NCBI GenBank assembly: GCA_963798275.1
Contig: CAWCTB010000046.1
Span: 117,108 to 181,107 of the forward strand
Length of the DNA: 64,000 bases
Reading direction: 5' to 3'
From: CAWCTB01 sp963798275
Lineage (GTDB): Bacteria > Acidobacteriota > Terriglobia > Terriglobales > Acidobacteriaceae
Shown here one piece after another: positions 16,669-26,230 of the stretch; the first letter of the stretch is position 1, and each line of letters starts with the position of its first letter. A program made the translations under genes and the position numbers. The notes below the pieces were generated by a model, which made no database searches, was not told the origin of the DNA, and saw nothing but the letters and a program-made list of their open reading frames with translations.

Positions 16669-18538
16669 ATGACCAGACCGCGTCGTCTTCCCTCCGCTGT
16701 CAGCCGTACGTCGATCGTTCTCATCCTTCTTTCCGCCCTTAGCTTCGCGGCAACACCACAGGTGAGCAAGATCGAGCCGCCGAATTGGTGGACAGGCTAC
16801 GTCTCGCCCGTCATGGTGCTGCTCTATGGCGACAACCTGGCGGGAGCGAGCATCGCCGTGAAGTATCCCGGGGTGAGCGTCCAGAAGACCGAGGTGCAGC
16901 CGGACGGCAAACATGCGTTCGTCTGGCTGACGGTGGCAAAGACTGCCAGGCCAGGGACGGTGAATCTGTCGGTGAAGACGGCTGCGGGGGAGACGCAAGC
17001 CCGATTGCAGCTTCAGGCGCGGCAACCGCAACCGGGAAGATTCCAGGGCGTGACCCGCGATGACGTCATTTACCTGATCATGCCCGACCGCTTTGCCGAC
17101 GGTGATCCGTCGAACGACATGCCAACCGGGGCCGCGCCCGGTACTTACGATCGCAACGCGCCCAAGGGCTATCACGGCGGCGACCTGAAAGGCATCAAGG
17201 ACCACCTCGGCTACTTCAAGGACCTGGGCGTCACCACGCTGTGGCTCACGCCGATCGTCCGATAACGACAACTCGACCTCCGATTATCACGGGTATGGCG
17301 CGGTCGATCTATACAAAGTCGAAGACCACTTCGGCACCATGGCCGATTTCCAGGATTTGGTGGTGGCGGCCCATCGGCAGGGAATGAAGGTACTGCTCGA
17401 CATGGTTCCAAATCACGTAGGGCCGAAGCATCCCTGGGCGAAGTCGCAACCTGCGCCGGGTTGGCTGCACGGGACGCCGGAGAACCACATCAACACGGAT
17501 TACAACTACACGCCGATGACCGATCCACATGCGGTCGAGAAAGAGTATCGCAGCGCGCTCGATGGCTGGTTTGCCAACGTGCTGCCGGATCTTGCGCAGG
17601 AAAACCCGCTGACTGCGCAATACCTCCTGCAGAACGCCTTGTGGTGGACGGAGTCGAGCGGCATCGACGGCTTCCGCATCGACACGTTTCCATACGTGCC
17701 ACGCTCGTTCTGGGCCTACTACCTGAAGGGGCTGTTCACGACGTATCCCAAGTTCTTCACCGTTGGGGAAATCTACAACACCGACCCAACTATTACCTCG
17801 TATTGGGCGGGAGGCCAGAAGGGATTCGACGGCATCGACACGCTGCTGACGACGCCATTCGACTTTCCCATGCAGGACGCCATCAACAAGGTCGTGAACC
17901 AGGGCGCCTCGGCGAAGACGCTGGTGAACGTGCTGCGGCAGGACCGGCTGTTTCCGAATCCCGAGCTTCTGGTGACCTTCATCGGCAACCACGACATGCC
18001 GCGCTTCCTCACCGAGGCGGGCGGCGCGCGCGATCAGTTGAAGGCGGCCTTCTCGCTGCTGGCCACGCTGCGCGGCATCCCGCAGCTTTATTATGGGGAT
18101 GAAATCGGCATGGCGGGCGGGAATGATCCCGATGACCGCCACGATTTTCCCGGCGGCTTTCCCGGCGACCAGCACAATGCATTTACGCAGGCGGGGCGCT
18201 CTCCCGCGGAGCAGGATGTGTACGCGCATGTGCAGGCGTTGCTGAAGCTGCGTCGCGATCGCGTCGCGCTGCGCGAGGGAGTGCAGAAGCACGTCGCTGT
18301 AGCCGACGACTACTACGTGTTTACGCGTGAGACCAAGGGCGAACGTCTGATGATCGTCTTCTACAAGGGCGATGCTGCGAAGACGCTGACCGTCGACTTG
18401 GCGTACACCTCGATCGCCGACGCGACGGGCTTCACGCCGCTGTTTGGCGGAGGCTCGGCGCAACTGAGCGGCAAGAAGGTCGAATTGAAGGTGCAGCCCA
18501 TGAGCGTATCGGTATACCGGGTGAATGAAGCTCCTTAG
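16669..18538 (+). CDS. Exported GH13 alpha-amylase, SusA/cyclomaltodextrinase type (one apparent frameshift)
   Basis: From ATG 16669 a signal peptide (TSIVLILLSALSFAATP) is followed by a beta-sandwich cyclomaltodextrinase N-terminal domain (SKIEPPNWWTGYVSPVMVLL) and the barrel start GVTRDDVIYLIMPDRFADGD. The frame breaks near 17262 right after LWLTPIV. Removing one base gives TPIVDNDNSTSDYHGYG and restores the gene. The GH13 regions follow: DMVPNHVG, GFRIDTF (nucleophile Asp), VGEIYN (acid/base Glu) and FIGNHDMPR (Asp), then a C-terminal beta domain. It should hydrolyse alpha-1,4 glucans or cyclodextrins outside the cytoplasm. The span is one over a multiple of three. Confidence 0.88.
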
Positions 18539-18897
18539 AAAGTGCTTGGCCTCCTTGCGGCCTGCCGACAGAGTGGGAACTGATACGGCAGCTTGTCACC
18601 GCCGTTTATGATTCAGGTCACAGACTAGGCTGCGAGTGGTAGCGAACCATAGAAGGTCGCAGGCGGACCGTCCTCTGGTGAGATTGAAGCTAGCGTTCCA
18701 GCGGAGCGGACAGCAGTCGCAACCATGTTGTGCGTGAGTGCGACCACTGCAGGTTGCAAGCAGTAAGCTGCGTCCAGCGATTGTGCGAGTCGAGACTGGC
18801 GCTCGCAACAGCGGTCCCGGCCAGTCAATTTATCGAAGCAATCGGGCACAAGGATCGCTGTTCCGATGCGAATCGTTCTTACAAGGAGAAACTATTC
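18539..18897. other. Non-coding gap between amylase and cytochrome c genes
   Basis: About 360 bases. Frames on both strands here are short and not protein-like. Apart from the ribosome site for the cytochrome gene (aaggag near 18882) I see no clear signal. Confidence 0.5.
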
Positions 18898-19191
18898 ATG
18901 AAGCGTAGCATCATCGCGTTGACTGTAATTGCACTTCTGTCATTGCCGGGCATGGCTTTCGCCGAAGATGGCGCCGCAGTTTATAAGGCGAAGTGCGCCA
19001 TGTGCCATGGCGCTGCCGGAGAGGGCAAGGTTGGCCCTGCCCTGAAAGGAACTTCGCTGAGCGAAGCACAAATCCAGGAAGAGCTGCTGAAGGGCGCACC
19101 GGGTAAGAAAGCTCCGCACGGCAAGGCGATCGCTGGCCTGACCGAAGACCAGGCGAAGGCTGTTGCCACCTTCGTAAAGGGCCTGAAGTAG
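18898..19191 (+). CDS. Small periplasmic c-type cytochrome
   Basis: A 97-residue single-haem cytochrome c. The start ATG 18898 is preceded by aaggag at a good distance. Residues 1-22 are a signal peptide ending AFA. The haem site is KCAMCHGAAGEGKVGPALKG, and the sixth ligand is probably a Met or His in the C-terminal half (no Met is seen after the haem site, but HGKAIAGL offers a His). It ends with VATFVKGLK. It is a soluble electron carrier; the partner enzyme is not evident. A strong hairpin follows at 19212-19237. Confidence 0.92.
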   Translation: MKRSIIALTVIALLSLPGMAFAEDGAAVYKAKCAMCHGAAGEGKVGPALKGTSLSEAQIQEELLKGAPGKKAPHGKAIAGLTEDQAKAVATFVKGLK

Positions 19192-19211
19192 TTCTGTCGT
19201 ATTCCGAAGAG

Positions 19212-19237
19212 GAAGCCGGCCCTCGACGGCCGGCTTC
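19212..19237 (+). terminator. Hairpin after cytochrome c gene
   Basis: gaagccggcc-ctcgac-ggccggcttc, a perfect 10-base stem 20 bases after the stop. There is no T run. It lies between converging genes and could serve both. Confidence 0.6.
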
Positions 19238-19272
19238 GTCGTTCACGGCTCATTGCCGCCGGGCTGTGAGCG

Positions 19273-21343
19273 CTACTTCGGCGAACTGAGAACGGCCACT
19301 CCGTATCGCTGCAAGGTGACCGCCTGTTTCGATCCTCCGTCGAGCACGTCCTGCATCGGCTTCGGCAGGTTTACGGTTTGGGCTGTCTTCGCGAAGTTGA
19401 CCAGGATGTAAACGGTCTGATTCGCGCCGTAGCGTGGATACACTTCAACTCCATCCGGAACCGGTCCGAGAGCCGGCTTGACCTTGCTGTCGTCAGTCAT
19501 CCACTTCGCGGCCTGCGCCATGGTTTCGGGATCGAGCCACGCGCCGATGTAGGTGATTCGGCCCTTGCCGACTTTGCGGGTAATGGCAGCCGGCTGGTCT
19601 GTCGAGCCATCCGTTGCTCTTTCCGTAGCGCAGCAGGACTTCGGTGTCGCCGTCCTTCGTGCTGAGCAGCTCTGCCCATAACGGACTTTCGCCGGAGCCC
19701 CATTTCCCGCTCACCGGCACGGGATCGACCAGCGCGTAATACTGTTCGACGCGGCCGCCCAGCAGTTGTTCGAGCGGTCCCGGCTGGCGCTCGGTCCACA
19801 GGCTGTTGTCGTCGTCCTTCATGCCCGAGCGCTGGCCGAGAACGAGATGGCCGCCACCTTTCACGTAGTCGATGAGATTTTTGGCGATCGGGTCAGAGAT
19901 GACATTCAATCCGGGCGCGACCACCAGCTTGTATTGGCTGAGCGCCGCCGTTGGCGGGACAATGTCGATCGACTGCGCGATGGCGCGCAGCGGTTGGTAG
20001 TAGCTGACCAGTTCAGTCACCGGATCGTAGTTCTTGTTGTGCTTCTGCCAATTGATGGCCCAGCGGCTATCGTAGGAATGCAGGATGGCGACTTCCGACT
20101 TGACCGACGTTCCGGCGAGCACGGGGCTGGCCTTCTCGAACTCGCGGCCAATCTGAGCGATCTCAGGATAGAGCGGCACGGGGCTGCCGTCGGCGCCCAC
20201 CAGGGTGCCGTGATACTGCTCCTGCCCGTTGAGCGCGCTGCGCCATTGCCAATAGCTCACCGTGTCGGCGCCATGCCCAACGTCGTGCCAGGCCATGGCG
20301 CGCACCTCGCCTTGGTCGAGGCTGTTGTTGATCGGCGCCCAGTTCACGGAGCCGGGCTGGGTTTCCATCACCCAGAAGTTCTTGCCTTTGAAGCCGCGCG
20401 TCAAATCGTGCGCTGCGCCATTCTTCGCCGGGTCGAGGTGTCCCTGCCCAACGTAGTCGTCCCAGGCGGCGAGATCGAGGTCCTGTTCTACGGTGTAATG
20501 GTCGAACCCGTCGAACCAGCCCATGGTGTTGGTGGTGATGAACTGCTTCGGATCGGCGTTGGCGCGGATGACGTCCAACTGATTTTTCTGGTAGCTGCGC
20601 CAGGTATCGCTCACGAAACGCATCCAACTCAGCAGCAGTCCGGGATTGCCATAGCCAACCTGGATGGGAATCTGGTCCCAGGCGCTGTAGGTTTCGCTCC
20701 AGTAGGCGGTGGTCCAGCGCGCATTCAAGTTATCGAGGGTGCCGTAGCGCGCCTTCAGCCAGTCCTGAAACTGCATTCTGGTTTCGGCGTCGAACGACAC
20801 TTCGGCGTATTCGTTGTCGATCTGCCAGCCCAGCACGTTGGGATTGTGGCCGAAGCGTTGCGCCATCTGGCCGGCGATCCCTCGCGCGAGTTCGCGATAC
20901 TTCGGGTTGGCCCAATTGAATTGCTGGCGGTTGCCGTGCTGGTCCTTCTGGCCGTTCTCTTTGGTACGAAGCGTCTCAGGATACTTCTGAGTGAGCCAGG
21001 CTGGCGGTGCGGCTGTCGGAGTCCCGAGGACGGTGTAGATCCCGTGTTTGGCAGCGGCGGTAATGGCACGATCGAGCCAGTCGAGATCGTACTGGCCCTC
21101 CTGCGGCTCCATGCGGCTCCAGGCAAACTCACCGACACGCACCATGTGGATTCCGGCCTGCTGCATGAGGGTGAGGTCGGCGTCCCAGCGCGACTCCGGC
21201 CACTGCTCGGGATACCAGGCTGTGCCTAGCAAGATTGCGGGAGGCGGCGCGGGCGCTTGCGCGGTTAACGGCGAGCTACCCAACAAAATGAATGGAAGGA
21301 GGACAAAAGCAAAACGACGGAACCATGCGCGCTTGCCAAGCAT
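19273..21343 (-). CDS. Exported GH42 beta-galactosidase (one apparent frameshift)
   Basis: Read leftward from 21343: a signal peptide (FAFVLLPFILLGSSPLTAQA), then the GH42 barrel start LLGTAWYPEQWPESRWDADL, HMVRVGEFAWSRMEPQEGQY, the acid/base Glu in WQIDNEYAEVSF and the nucleophile Glu in NFWVMETQPGSVNW. A trimerisation-like domain follows (VAILHSYDSRWAI). The frame breaks near 19595; dropping one base gives RPAAITRKVGKGRITYIG, and the frame that ends at 19273 completes the C-terminal beta domain. GH42 enzymes remove beta-galactosyl units from plant or milk-type oligosaccharides. Length is about 690 residues, normal. The span is one over a multiple of three. It converges with the cytochrome gene. 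Confidence 0.88.
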
Positions 21344-21670
21344 GAATGCCTCCGACCCCGGTCATTCCGACGGGAAGTTCAAGAAATCACGATCGCAGCT
21401 ACGGTCTCCAGATTACACTGCGGGGACCTTGGTTCCGGCGCAGGGGCAAACCGTCCGACTCGCGTCGGAGGATCGGCCGTGCCGCCCCTCCCGAAATGTA
21501 AGTGTGTACTTGGTAAGCCCGCATACTATTTAAAATAAAGTCTTTAAGTCGATAATAAAAATAATTAATAAGGAATTCGCTTGACCTGCCACGAACATAC
21601 GGCTTAAGTTGTAGGCACTGATCTGGCCGAGTCCCTTCGTCCTCCTAGTAATTTGGTTCGCCCTTTGGGC
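21344..21670. promoter_or_regulatory. Divergent promoter region with an AT-rich block (about 21521-21580)
   Basis: The gap between the GH42 and UpxY genes. Bases 21521-21580 are strikingly AT-rich (runs such as tatttaaaataaag and aataaaaataattaataa) in an otherwise GC-rich region. A possible promoter for the UpxY gene is ttgacc (21581-21586), 17 bases, then ttaagt (21604-21609). No ops or JUMPstart-like element was found. Confidence 0.4.
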
Positions 21671-22363
21671 ATGACAAAACAGGATCAACTACCCAGTTGG
21701 ATCGCTGGTTCCCAAGTCGTGCAGGGAATGGTTGAGCCCCAACGTAATTTTGGTTGGGCAAATCCTCGAAAGCGGGGTACAGGGCAAGTGTCAACAAATT
21801 CCATCAGTGCCGACGTTGGGGCGGCTTCATTCCGCCAGATCGAAGACCTCGCCGGGCGCTTGAACGGCGAGACCGCCCGCTGGATGGCCTTCTGCACCAC
21901 GCCACGCCACGAGAAGGTCGTCTCCCGTTACCTCGACTACGAGGCGCTCGAGTACTATCTCCCGCTGATCACCGTCCGGCGGGCCTGGCGCAATCGTACT
22001 CGGGTCGAAGTCGAGCTGCCGTTGTTTCCGGGCTACGTTTTCGCGCGGGTCGAGCGCAGCAAGTGCCACCGTGTTCTCCGCGCCCCGGGCGTTATGTCGG
22101 TGGTGGGTTCGGGACGCAATCCGGCAATCGTGGAAGACACGGAGATCGAGACATTGCGCAACGGACTAAGCGCGCGCAACGCTGAGCCGCACCCCCTGCT
22201 CGTCGTAGGGCAACGAGCGCGGGTCCGATGCGGGGCCTTCGCCGGGAAAGAAGGCATCCTTGTCCGAAAGGAAAAAAATCTTAGAGTGGTGCTGACGATG
22301 GAGGCCATCATGAAGAGCTTCGCGGTGGAAGTGGACGGCGACGAAGTGGAGATGGTCGCCTGA
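21671..22363 (+). CDS. NusG-like (UpxY-type) transcription antiterminator
   Basis: About 230 residues from ATG 21671. The N-terminal 60 residues are variable. The NusG N-terminal domain starts at ARWMAFCTTPRHEKVVSRYL, with LPLITVRRAWRNRTRVEVEL and the typical PLFPGYVFARVERS. The C-terminal KOW domain has VGQRARVRCGAFAGKEGILV. Such specialised NusG paralogues normally sit first in capsule or exopolysaccharide operons and keep RNA polymerase reading through them. Here the next gene runs the other way, so it is an orphan in this window; the target may be elsewhere. The exact start is uncertain because several in-frame Met codons occur in the leader. Confidence 0.88.
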   Translation: MTKQDQLPSWIAGSQVVQGMVEPQRNFGWANPRKRGTGQVSTNSISADVGAASFRQIEDLAGRLNGETARWMAFCTTPRHEKVVSRYLDYEALEYYLPLITVRRAWRNRTRVEVELPLFPGYVFARVERSKCHRVLRAPGVMSVVGSGRNPAIVEDTEIETLRNGLSARNAEPHPLLVVGQRARVRCGAFAGKEGILVRKEKNLRVVLTMEAIMKSFAVEVDGDEVEMVA

Positions 22364-22402
22364 AACGCCAGGCCCGTTAAGAGGAAACCGTGTCGTGAGC
22401 GG

Positions 22403-23458
22403 CTACTCGGCCAGTGCCGCCTCTTCTTTCTGCTCGGCTTCGGCGACGGCGCGCAACGAAATCTGCTCGCGGTGGGCCATCAGCAGCCCAATGGGAATCA
22501 CCGACATGAAGGTCGCAACCCAGAGCAGAATGCCGCAGCTCACCGCGAGTTCTTTTTCGATCTGAAAGACGCCTGTCAGTGTCGCGATGGTGGCCAATTG
22601 CGTTCCGCCACCTACACCCGGCAACTGAATGAGCGATCCGAACATGCTAGTGACCATCAATAGCAAGATGCTCGCTGAGCCCAGTTCAGCGAGCGCTCCG
22701 CCATAAGCGTGAGTCACCAGCCAATAGGCAACGCCTACCAGTATCCACATGACCATGGAGAGCCCGAAGAGCTGTGCGAACGAGCGAAAATCATCGATGG
22801 TCTGTAGCCCGTCGGTGAACGATTTGAGCTTGCTGCTGATGGAATCTCCCCAGTGCGCGTTGTAGCGTCCGATCTTGGTTTCCAGGAAACGCGCGATTGA
22901 ATATCCCGAGCGGCGCAGGTAGAAGGCAAAGATGCAGATGGCAATGATCACGGCCAGTAACAACTCAGCCGACCATTCCACCCGGGTCTGCAGGCCAGTC
23001 GAGTGCAGCCGCCACGTCCACATCGGGTCGCCGATGAAGGCAGCCACGATGTACATGAGGGCGACGCATCCCATATCGAAGAGACGCTCGACCAGCCACA
23101 CCGCGATTTGGGAGGAGAACGTCAGCCGCGTTTTGCGCGCCACCAGGTAAGGCCGAATCATTTCCCCGGGGCGGCCCAGCAAGGCGAGGCCAGTGAAGCC
23201 GATGAACTGCGAGGGGACCAATTCTGCGGTTGTGGTCCGACGCACGGGCCGCAGGAAGATGCTCCACCGCGTCGCCCGCAGCAGGTAGAGAAAGTAGGTT
23301 ACGGCAACCGATGCCGCGATGTAGTAAGGGTTGACGTGATCGGTGCGGCTCCAGAACGTGTGCCAGTCGAACTTCTTCCACGTCCTGACCTGGAGATAGA
23401 CGAGCAGGCAAAAGACTGCCAGGACCACCAGCGTGACGAATGTGTGCTTGCGCTTCAT
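22403..23458 (-). CDS. Flippase-like membrane protein (UPF0104/LPG synthase transmembrane family)
   Basis: A 351-residue integral membrane protein with about eight helices. After helix 1 (FVTLVVLAVFCLLVYLQV) it shows YFLYLLRATRWSIFLRPVRR, FTGLALLGRPGEMIRPYLVA and WLVERLFDMGCVALMYIVAA, the conserved polar motifs of the LPG-synthase transmembrane (flippase-like) family, then PGVGGGTQLATIATLTGVF. It lacks the soluble lysyl-transfer domain. Members are thought to move polar lipids or lipid-linked sugars across membranes. I chose ATG 23458 over the adjoining TTG. It is followed on the same strand, after a gap, by no partner; the lytic transglycosylase gene lies upstream of it. Confidence 0.82.
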   Translation of the reverse strand: MKRKHTFVTLVVLAVFCLLVYLQVRTWKKFDWHTFWSRTDHVNPYYIAASVAVTYFLYLLRATRWSIFLRPVRRTTTAELVPSQFIGFTGLALLGRPGEMIRPYLVARKTRLTFSSQIAVWLVERLFDMGCVALMYIVAAFIGDPMWTWRLHSTGLQTRVEWSAELLLAVIIAICIFAFYLRRSGYSIARFLETKIGRYNAHWGDSISSKLKSFTDGLQTIDDFRSFAQLFGLSMVMWILVGVAYWLVTHAYGGALAELGSASILLLMVTSMFGSLIQLPGVGGGTQLATIATLTGVFQIEKELAVSCGILLWVATFMSVIPIGLLMAHREQISLRAVAEAEQKEEAALAE

Positions 23459-23540
23459 CAAAGTGTGAAACAGAGTCAGAAGGTGTGCTGCTGTTCAGTA
23501 GAAATCAAGGTATATGACGAGACTGGCAGGGTCAAACCGC

Positions 23541-24242
23541 TTACTCGCCGCCGCCGGCGGAAAGACTCTGCGTTTTCGCGAGTTGCGCGTGTTTGCGCTC
23601 GGCAAGTTTCTTGCGGTTGTAATCGTTGATGATGCGCGTGACGTAGGCGCGAGTCTCGCGATACGGAGGCACACCACGATATTGTTCTACGCGCTGCGGC
23701 CCGGCGTTGTAGGCCGCCAGCGCCTTGGCCACGTCATAGTTGTAGTGGACCAGCAGGCCGTAAAGGTAACGCACGCCGCCCTCGACGTTAGCTGCAGGAT
23801 CGAAGCTGTTCTTGACGCCGAGTTGGGCGGCGGTGCCGGGCATCAACTGCATCAGGCCGACTGCACCTTTGCGCGATACCGCGCGCGGGTTGTTGGCACT
23901 CTCGGCGCGAATGATGCTGGCGATGAAGTCGGCGTCGAGGCGGCTGCGCCGGCTGACCTCGTGAATGATGGCGTCCATATCGACAGCCTGAGTTGACTTG
24001 GCAGTAGAAGCGGCCGCAGACGGCGGCGCCGGCTCGACGCTTTCGATCTCTGCCGAGGGAACATCGATGAAGCTGTCATTGTTCGAGTCGAGGTAAAGCC
24101 GGGTCGTGCCGCCGATGACTTCGCGCCGCTCATGGCGGATGCTGAATCCGTTCGTGAGATTGGCGAGCTCTGCCGCCCGCAGCGACAGTGCGCTCAGCGC
24201 AACCAGCAAAACCGCCGGGACCAATTGGAGGAGCCTATGCAT
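23541..24242 (-). CDS. Exported lytic transglycosylase (SLT domain)
   Basis: A 233-residue protein with signal sequence (LLQLVPAVLLVALSALSLRA). A short N-terminal region follows, then an SLT domain from about residue 95: IIHEVSRRSRLDADFIASII, catalytic Glu in RAESANNP, VSRKGAVGLMQLMPGTAAQL, VEGGVRYLYGLLVHYNYDV and ALAAYNAGPQRVEQYRG. It should cleave the MurNAc-GlcNAc bond of peptidoglycan with anhydro-ring formation. Its first bases overlap the end of the upstream HAD gene by eight, so the two are co-transcribed. Confidence 0.92.
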   Translation of the reverse strand: MHRLLQLVPAVLLVALSALSLRAAELANLTNGFSIRHERREVIGGTTRLYLDSNNDSFIDVPSAEIESVEPAPPSAAASTAKSTQAVDMDAIIHEVSRRSRLDADFIASIIRAESANNPRAVSRKGAVGLMQLMPGTAAQLGVKNSFDPAANVEGGVRYLYGLLVHYNYDVAKALAAYNAGPQRVEQYRGVPPYRETRAYVTRIINDYNRKKLAERKHAQLAKTQSLSAGGGE

Positions 24243-25095
24243 TCAGGGTCGTGGCGTTGGAGGCGAGTACCTGTTCGATCGTCGCCGCCACGCCATCTTC
24301 ATCGCAATGTAACGTTGTGGTCCAGCCGCTCTGCTTCAGATCGGCGGACGCATTTCCCATGATCACCGGATGTCCCGCGAAGGTCAACATTTCTATGTCG
24401 TTGTAATTGTCGCCGATCGCCATGACTTCAGAGGCATCGATGCCGCGATACCTGGCCCAGCGCTCCAGGGCATGTCCCTTGGAACAGCCGGCGTTAAGCA
24501 GGTCGACGATGCAGAGATCGCGATGCTCGTACTGGGTTCGCAAAAGGGTGAACTCGCTGGCGAAGTCGCAAGCGGAGAGTTCGGCGACCGCCTGCTGCAT
24601 CAGGGCGATGGGACCGCAGAACATGGCCTGAATCGGATCGACGGTGAGGGCTTTCTCGATGGGACTTACATACTCAATGAATGGCGCGTTCTTCTCCATC
24701 CAGCGCTGAATAACGCCGTACAGGTGTTCATGGTTTTCGCATACGATGGCTCCCATGCCTTCGCGATCGAAGGTGAGCACCATGTAGTTATGGTACCCAA
24801 CCATTTTGCGGGCCAACTTGATGGCCGTCCGGCAAGGCAGCAGGTCCTGATGAAAGAGTTCGCCCCGAGTGGAGCGGGTTACAGCGCCGTTGGAGCTGAT
24901 GAGCCACAGATCGAAGCCGAGTGACGCGGCAATAGGCATGGCGAACGCATGCCTGCGGCCCGTTCCCAGAACAATCTCGATGCCGGCTTCGTGGGCACGC
25001 CGCAGGGCGTTGCGGTTGGTCTCCGAAAGATGGACCTGAGTGTTCAGCAGGGTACCATCTATGTCGATGGCAATCAGGCGAATAGGGCGAGGCAC
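24235..25095 (-). CDS. Cof-type HAD-family phosphatase
   Basis: A 286-residue cytoplasmic hydrolase. Motif I is IAIDIDGTLLNTQVHLSE (nucleophile Asp and acid Asp), motif II the SSNGAV serine/threonine site, motif III a Lys in CSKGHALERWAR, and motif IV MAIGDNYNDIEMLTFAG. The cap domain between residues 85 and 190 is the Cof (C2) type. Such enzymes dephosphorylate sugar phosphates, flavin or pyridoxal phosphates with broad specificity. Its end overlaps the lytic transglycosylase gene start by eight bases. Confidence 0.92.
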   Translation of the reverse strand: MPRPIRLIAIDIDGTLLNTQVHLSETNRNALRRAHEAGIEIVLGTGRRHAFAMPIAASLGFDLWLISSNGAVTRSTRGELFHQDLLPCRTAIKLARKMVGYHNYMVLTFDREGMGAIVCENHEHLYGVIQRWMEKNAPFIEYVSPIEKALTVDPIQAMFCGPIALMQQAVAELSACDFASEFTLLRTQYEHRDLCIVDLLNAGCSKGHALERWARYRGIDASEVMAIGDNYNDIEMLTFAGHPVIMGNASADLKQSGWTTTLHCDEDGVAATIEQVLASNATTLNA

Positions 25096-25157
25096 TCTTA
25101 AATTCTAGCATCGGAATTTGAATACCATGTAGCCACGTTGCTCAAAGCACCAAGAGA

Positions 25158-25763
25158 TCAGAGGTGGTGGTTGCCGTTACCGTGCCCGGCAAGGTAGGTC
25201 AAATCCCAAGATGCAGTGAGAAATCCGAGCACGTTGTTTGGACTGCTGCGACCCGCGCCAGAATGATAGTAGTCCACCACGCTTTGCAGTTTGGACCTGA
25301 TCTCGACGGCGGCATCGTCTATGGTCGCGCCATTCATGAACTTTTCGATGCCTGCCGAAAACGCAGGCTGAAACTGAGTATCAGGATCGCCCGTAACCCA
25401 CAACAGCTTCTTGGTAAAGCCCAAGTATGCAATCACACCTTGGGAGATGGCGGTTGTCCCAAGGATGTCAGCCGAGGAACACGCGACTGCAATCACTGCC
25501 TTTTGGGCCGCAAGTCCTACGTTCGTCGCGTCTACCAGGTTGACCGTGGCCGCACGCAGCTTGGTTGGCGTGCCATGGCCGAAAAAAAGGATCGCGTCGT
25601 GAGCAGGCAGTCCGGCGTCCACCGCAGCCCGGGTAGCAGCGGCAGATGCCAAGTCTGTGGTGATGCTGTGGATAGTGGAGACGGATTTCAGCGCCGCCGC
25701 CCAACTGGAAAGCTCTAGCGCCACCGGGTCGTTGGCGGGGCGAATGAGAAGCAGATTACCCAT
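25158..25763 (-). CDS. CHAT/caspase-like (clan CD) protease-like protein
   Basis: A 201-residue protein without signal peptide. It has the two-part signature of caspase-like folds: a hydrophobic strand ending in His, ILFFGHGTP (His63), and a second strand ending in Cys, VIAVACSSADILG (Cys95). Between them LRAATVNLVDATNVGLAAQK resembles the strand-helix of CHAT domains, which cleave target proteins in bacterial defence and cell-suicide systems. It is shorter than many CHAT proteins and may be a minimal catalytic unit. It lies 118 bases after a two-gene unit encoding an unknown protein and a trypco2 protein on the same strand. The fold assignment is from motif pattern only. Confidence 0.6.
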   Translation of the reverse strand: MGNLLLIRPANDPVALELSSWAAALKSVSTIHSITTDLASAAATRAAVDAGLPAHDAILFFGHGTPTKLRAATVNLVDATNVGLAAQKAVIAVACSSADILGTTAISQGVIAYLGFTKKLLWVTGDPDTQFQPAFSAGIEKFMNGATIDDAAVEIRSKLQSVVDYYHSGAGRSSPNNVLGFLTASWDLTYLAGHGNGNHHL

Positions 25764-25881
25764 GGGCGAAGTCGTCGGCCCGCCGGCTTATTTGTCGTTA
25801 TGTAGAGTCCGAGGTCAGCAAGGGCTTCGTTCGAGAGCGTCGAGATTGGGCACCTCGCATGGACGCTAACAACACGATTCG

Positions 25882-26223
25882 CTAAAGAGGCTCAAATGAT
25901 ATTTTCCGCCGGCGCTTCTTGGCCGGGTGCGCCGACGCACGCAACGCGGCGGATATCTCTGTTTCCTCAAACATGCTCAGCACTCCCAGCACGCCACCGG
26001 GATGCCTGACGGCCGCAACTTCGATCATTTCTTCCAGCAACTGCCCTGTCTCAGTTTGTTCATCAACTTCGTGCAACAGCTGACGCGGGGAAAACTGACC
26101 GGTTTGCGCAATGCTGAGAGCTGGGGTGTCCGGAGAAGGGTGTAGTTCCACCCACTTGTGTAGAGCAGCCAGAACGGAATCATGAAACGCCGCGCTCGGT
26201 TCGGTTCCCCTCTGCCAGGCCAT
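25882..26223 (-). CDS. Unknown protein between trypco2 and CHAT-like genes
   Basis: A 113-residue soluble protein. I see no family I can name. The middle part ALSIAQTGQFSPRQLLHEVD, then QTETGQLLEEMIEVAAVRHP, is a helical, conserved-looking segment. The tail AHPAKKRRRKISFEPL is strongly basic. Start: ATG 26223 lies eight bases after the trypco2 stop with ggag ten bases before it; a TTG at 26229 would place the ribosome site too close. Position suggests an adaptor or effector-associated domain for its neighbours; this is inference. Confidence 0.6.
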   Translation of the reverse strand: MAWQRGTEPSAAFHDSVLAALHKWVELHPSPDTPALSIAQTGQFSPRQLLHEVDEQTETGQLLEEMIEVAAVRHPGGVLGVLSMFEETEISAALRASAHPAKKRRRKISFEPL

Positions 26224-26230
26224 ATTCAAC

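Noticed and set aside
17309..18463. A 384-residue minus-strand frame opposite the amylase
   Set aside because: Antisense shadow; the amylase motifs lie on the plus strand.
19766..21229. A 487-residue plus-strand frame opposite the GH42 gene
   Set aside because: Antisense shadow; the GH42 catalytic motifs are on the minus strand.
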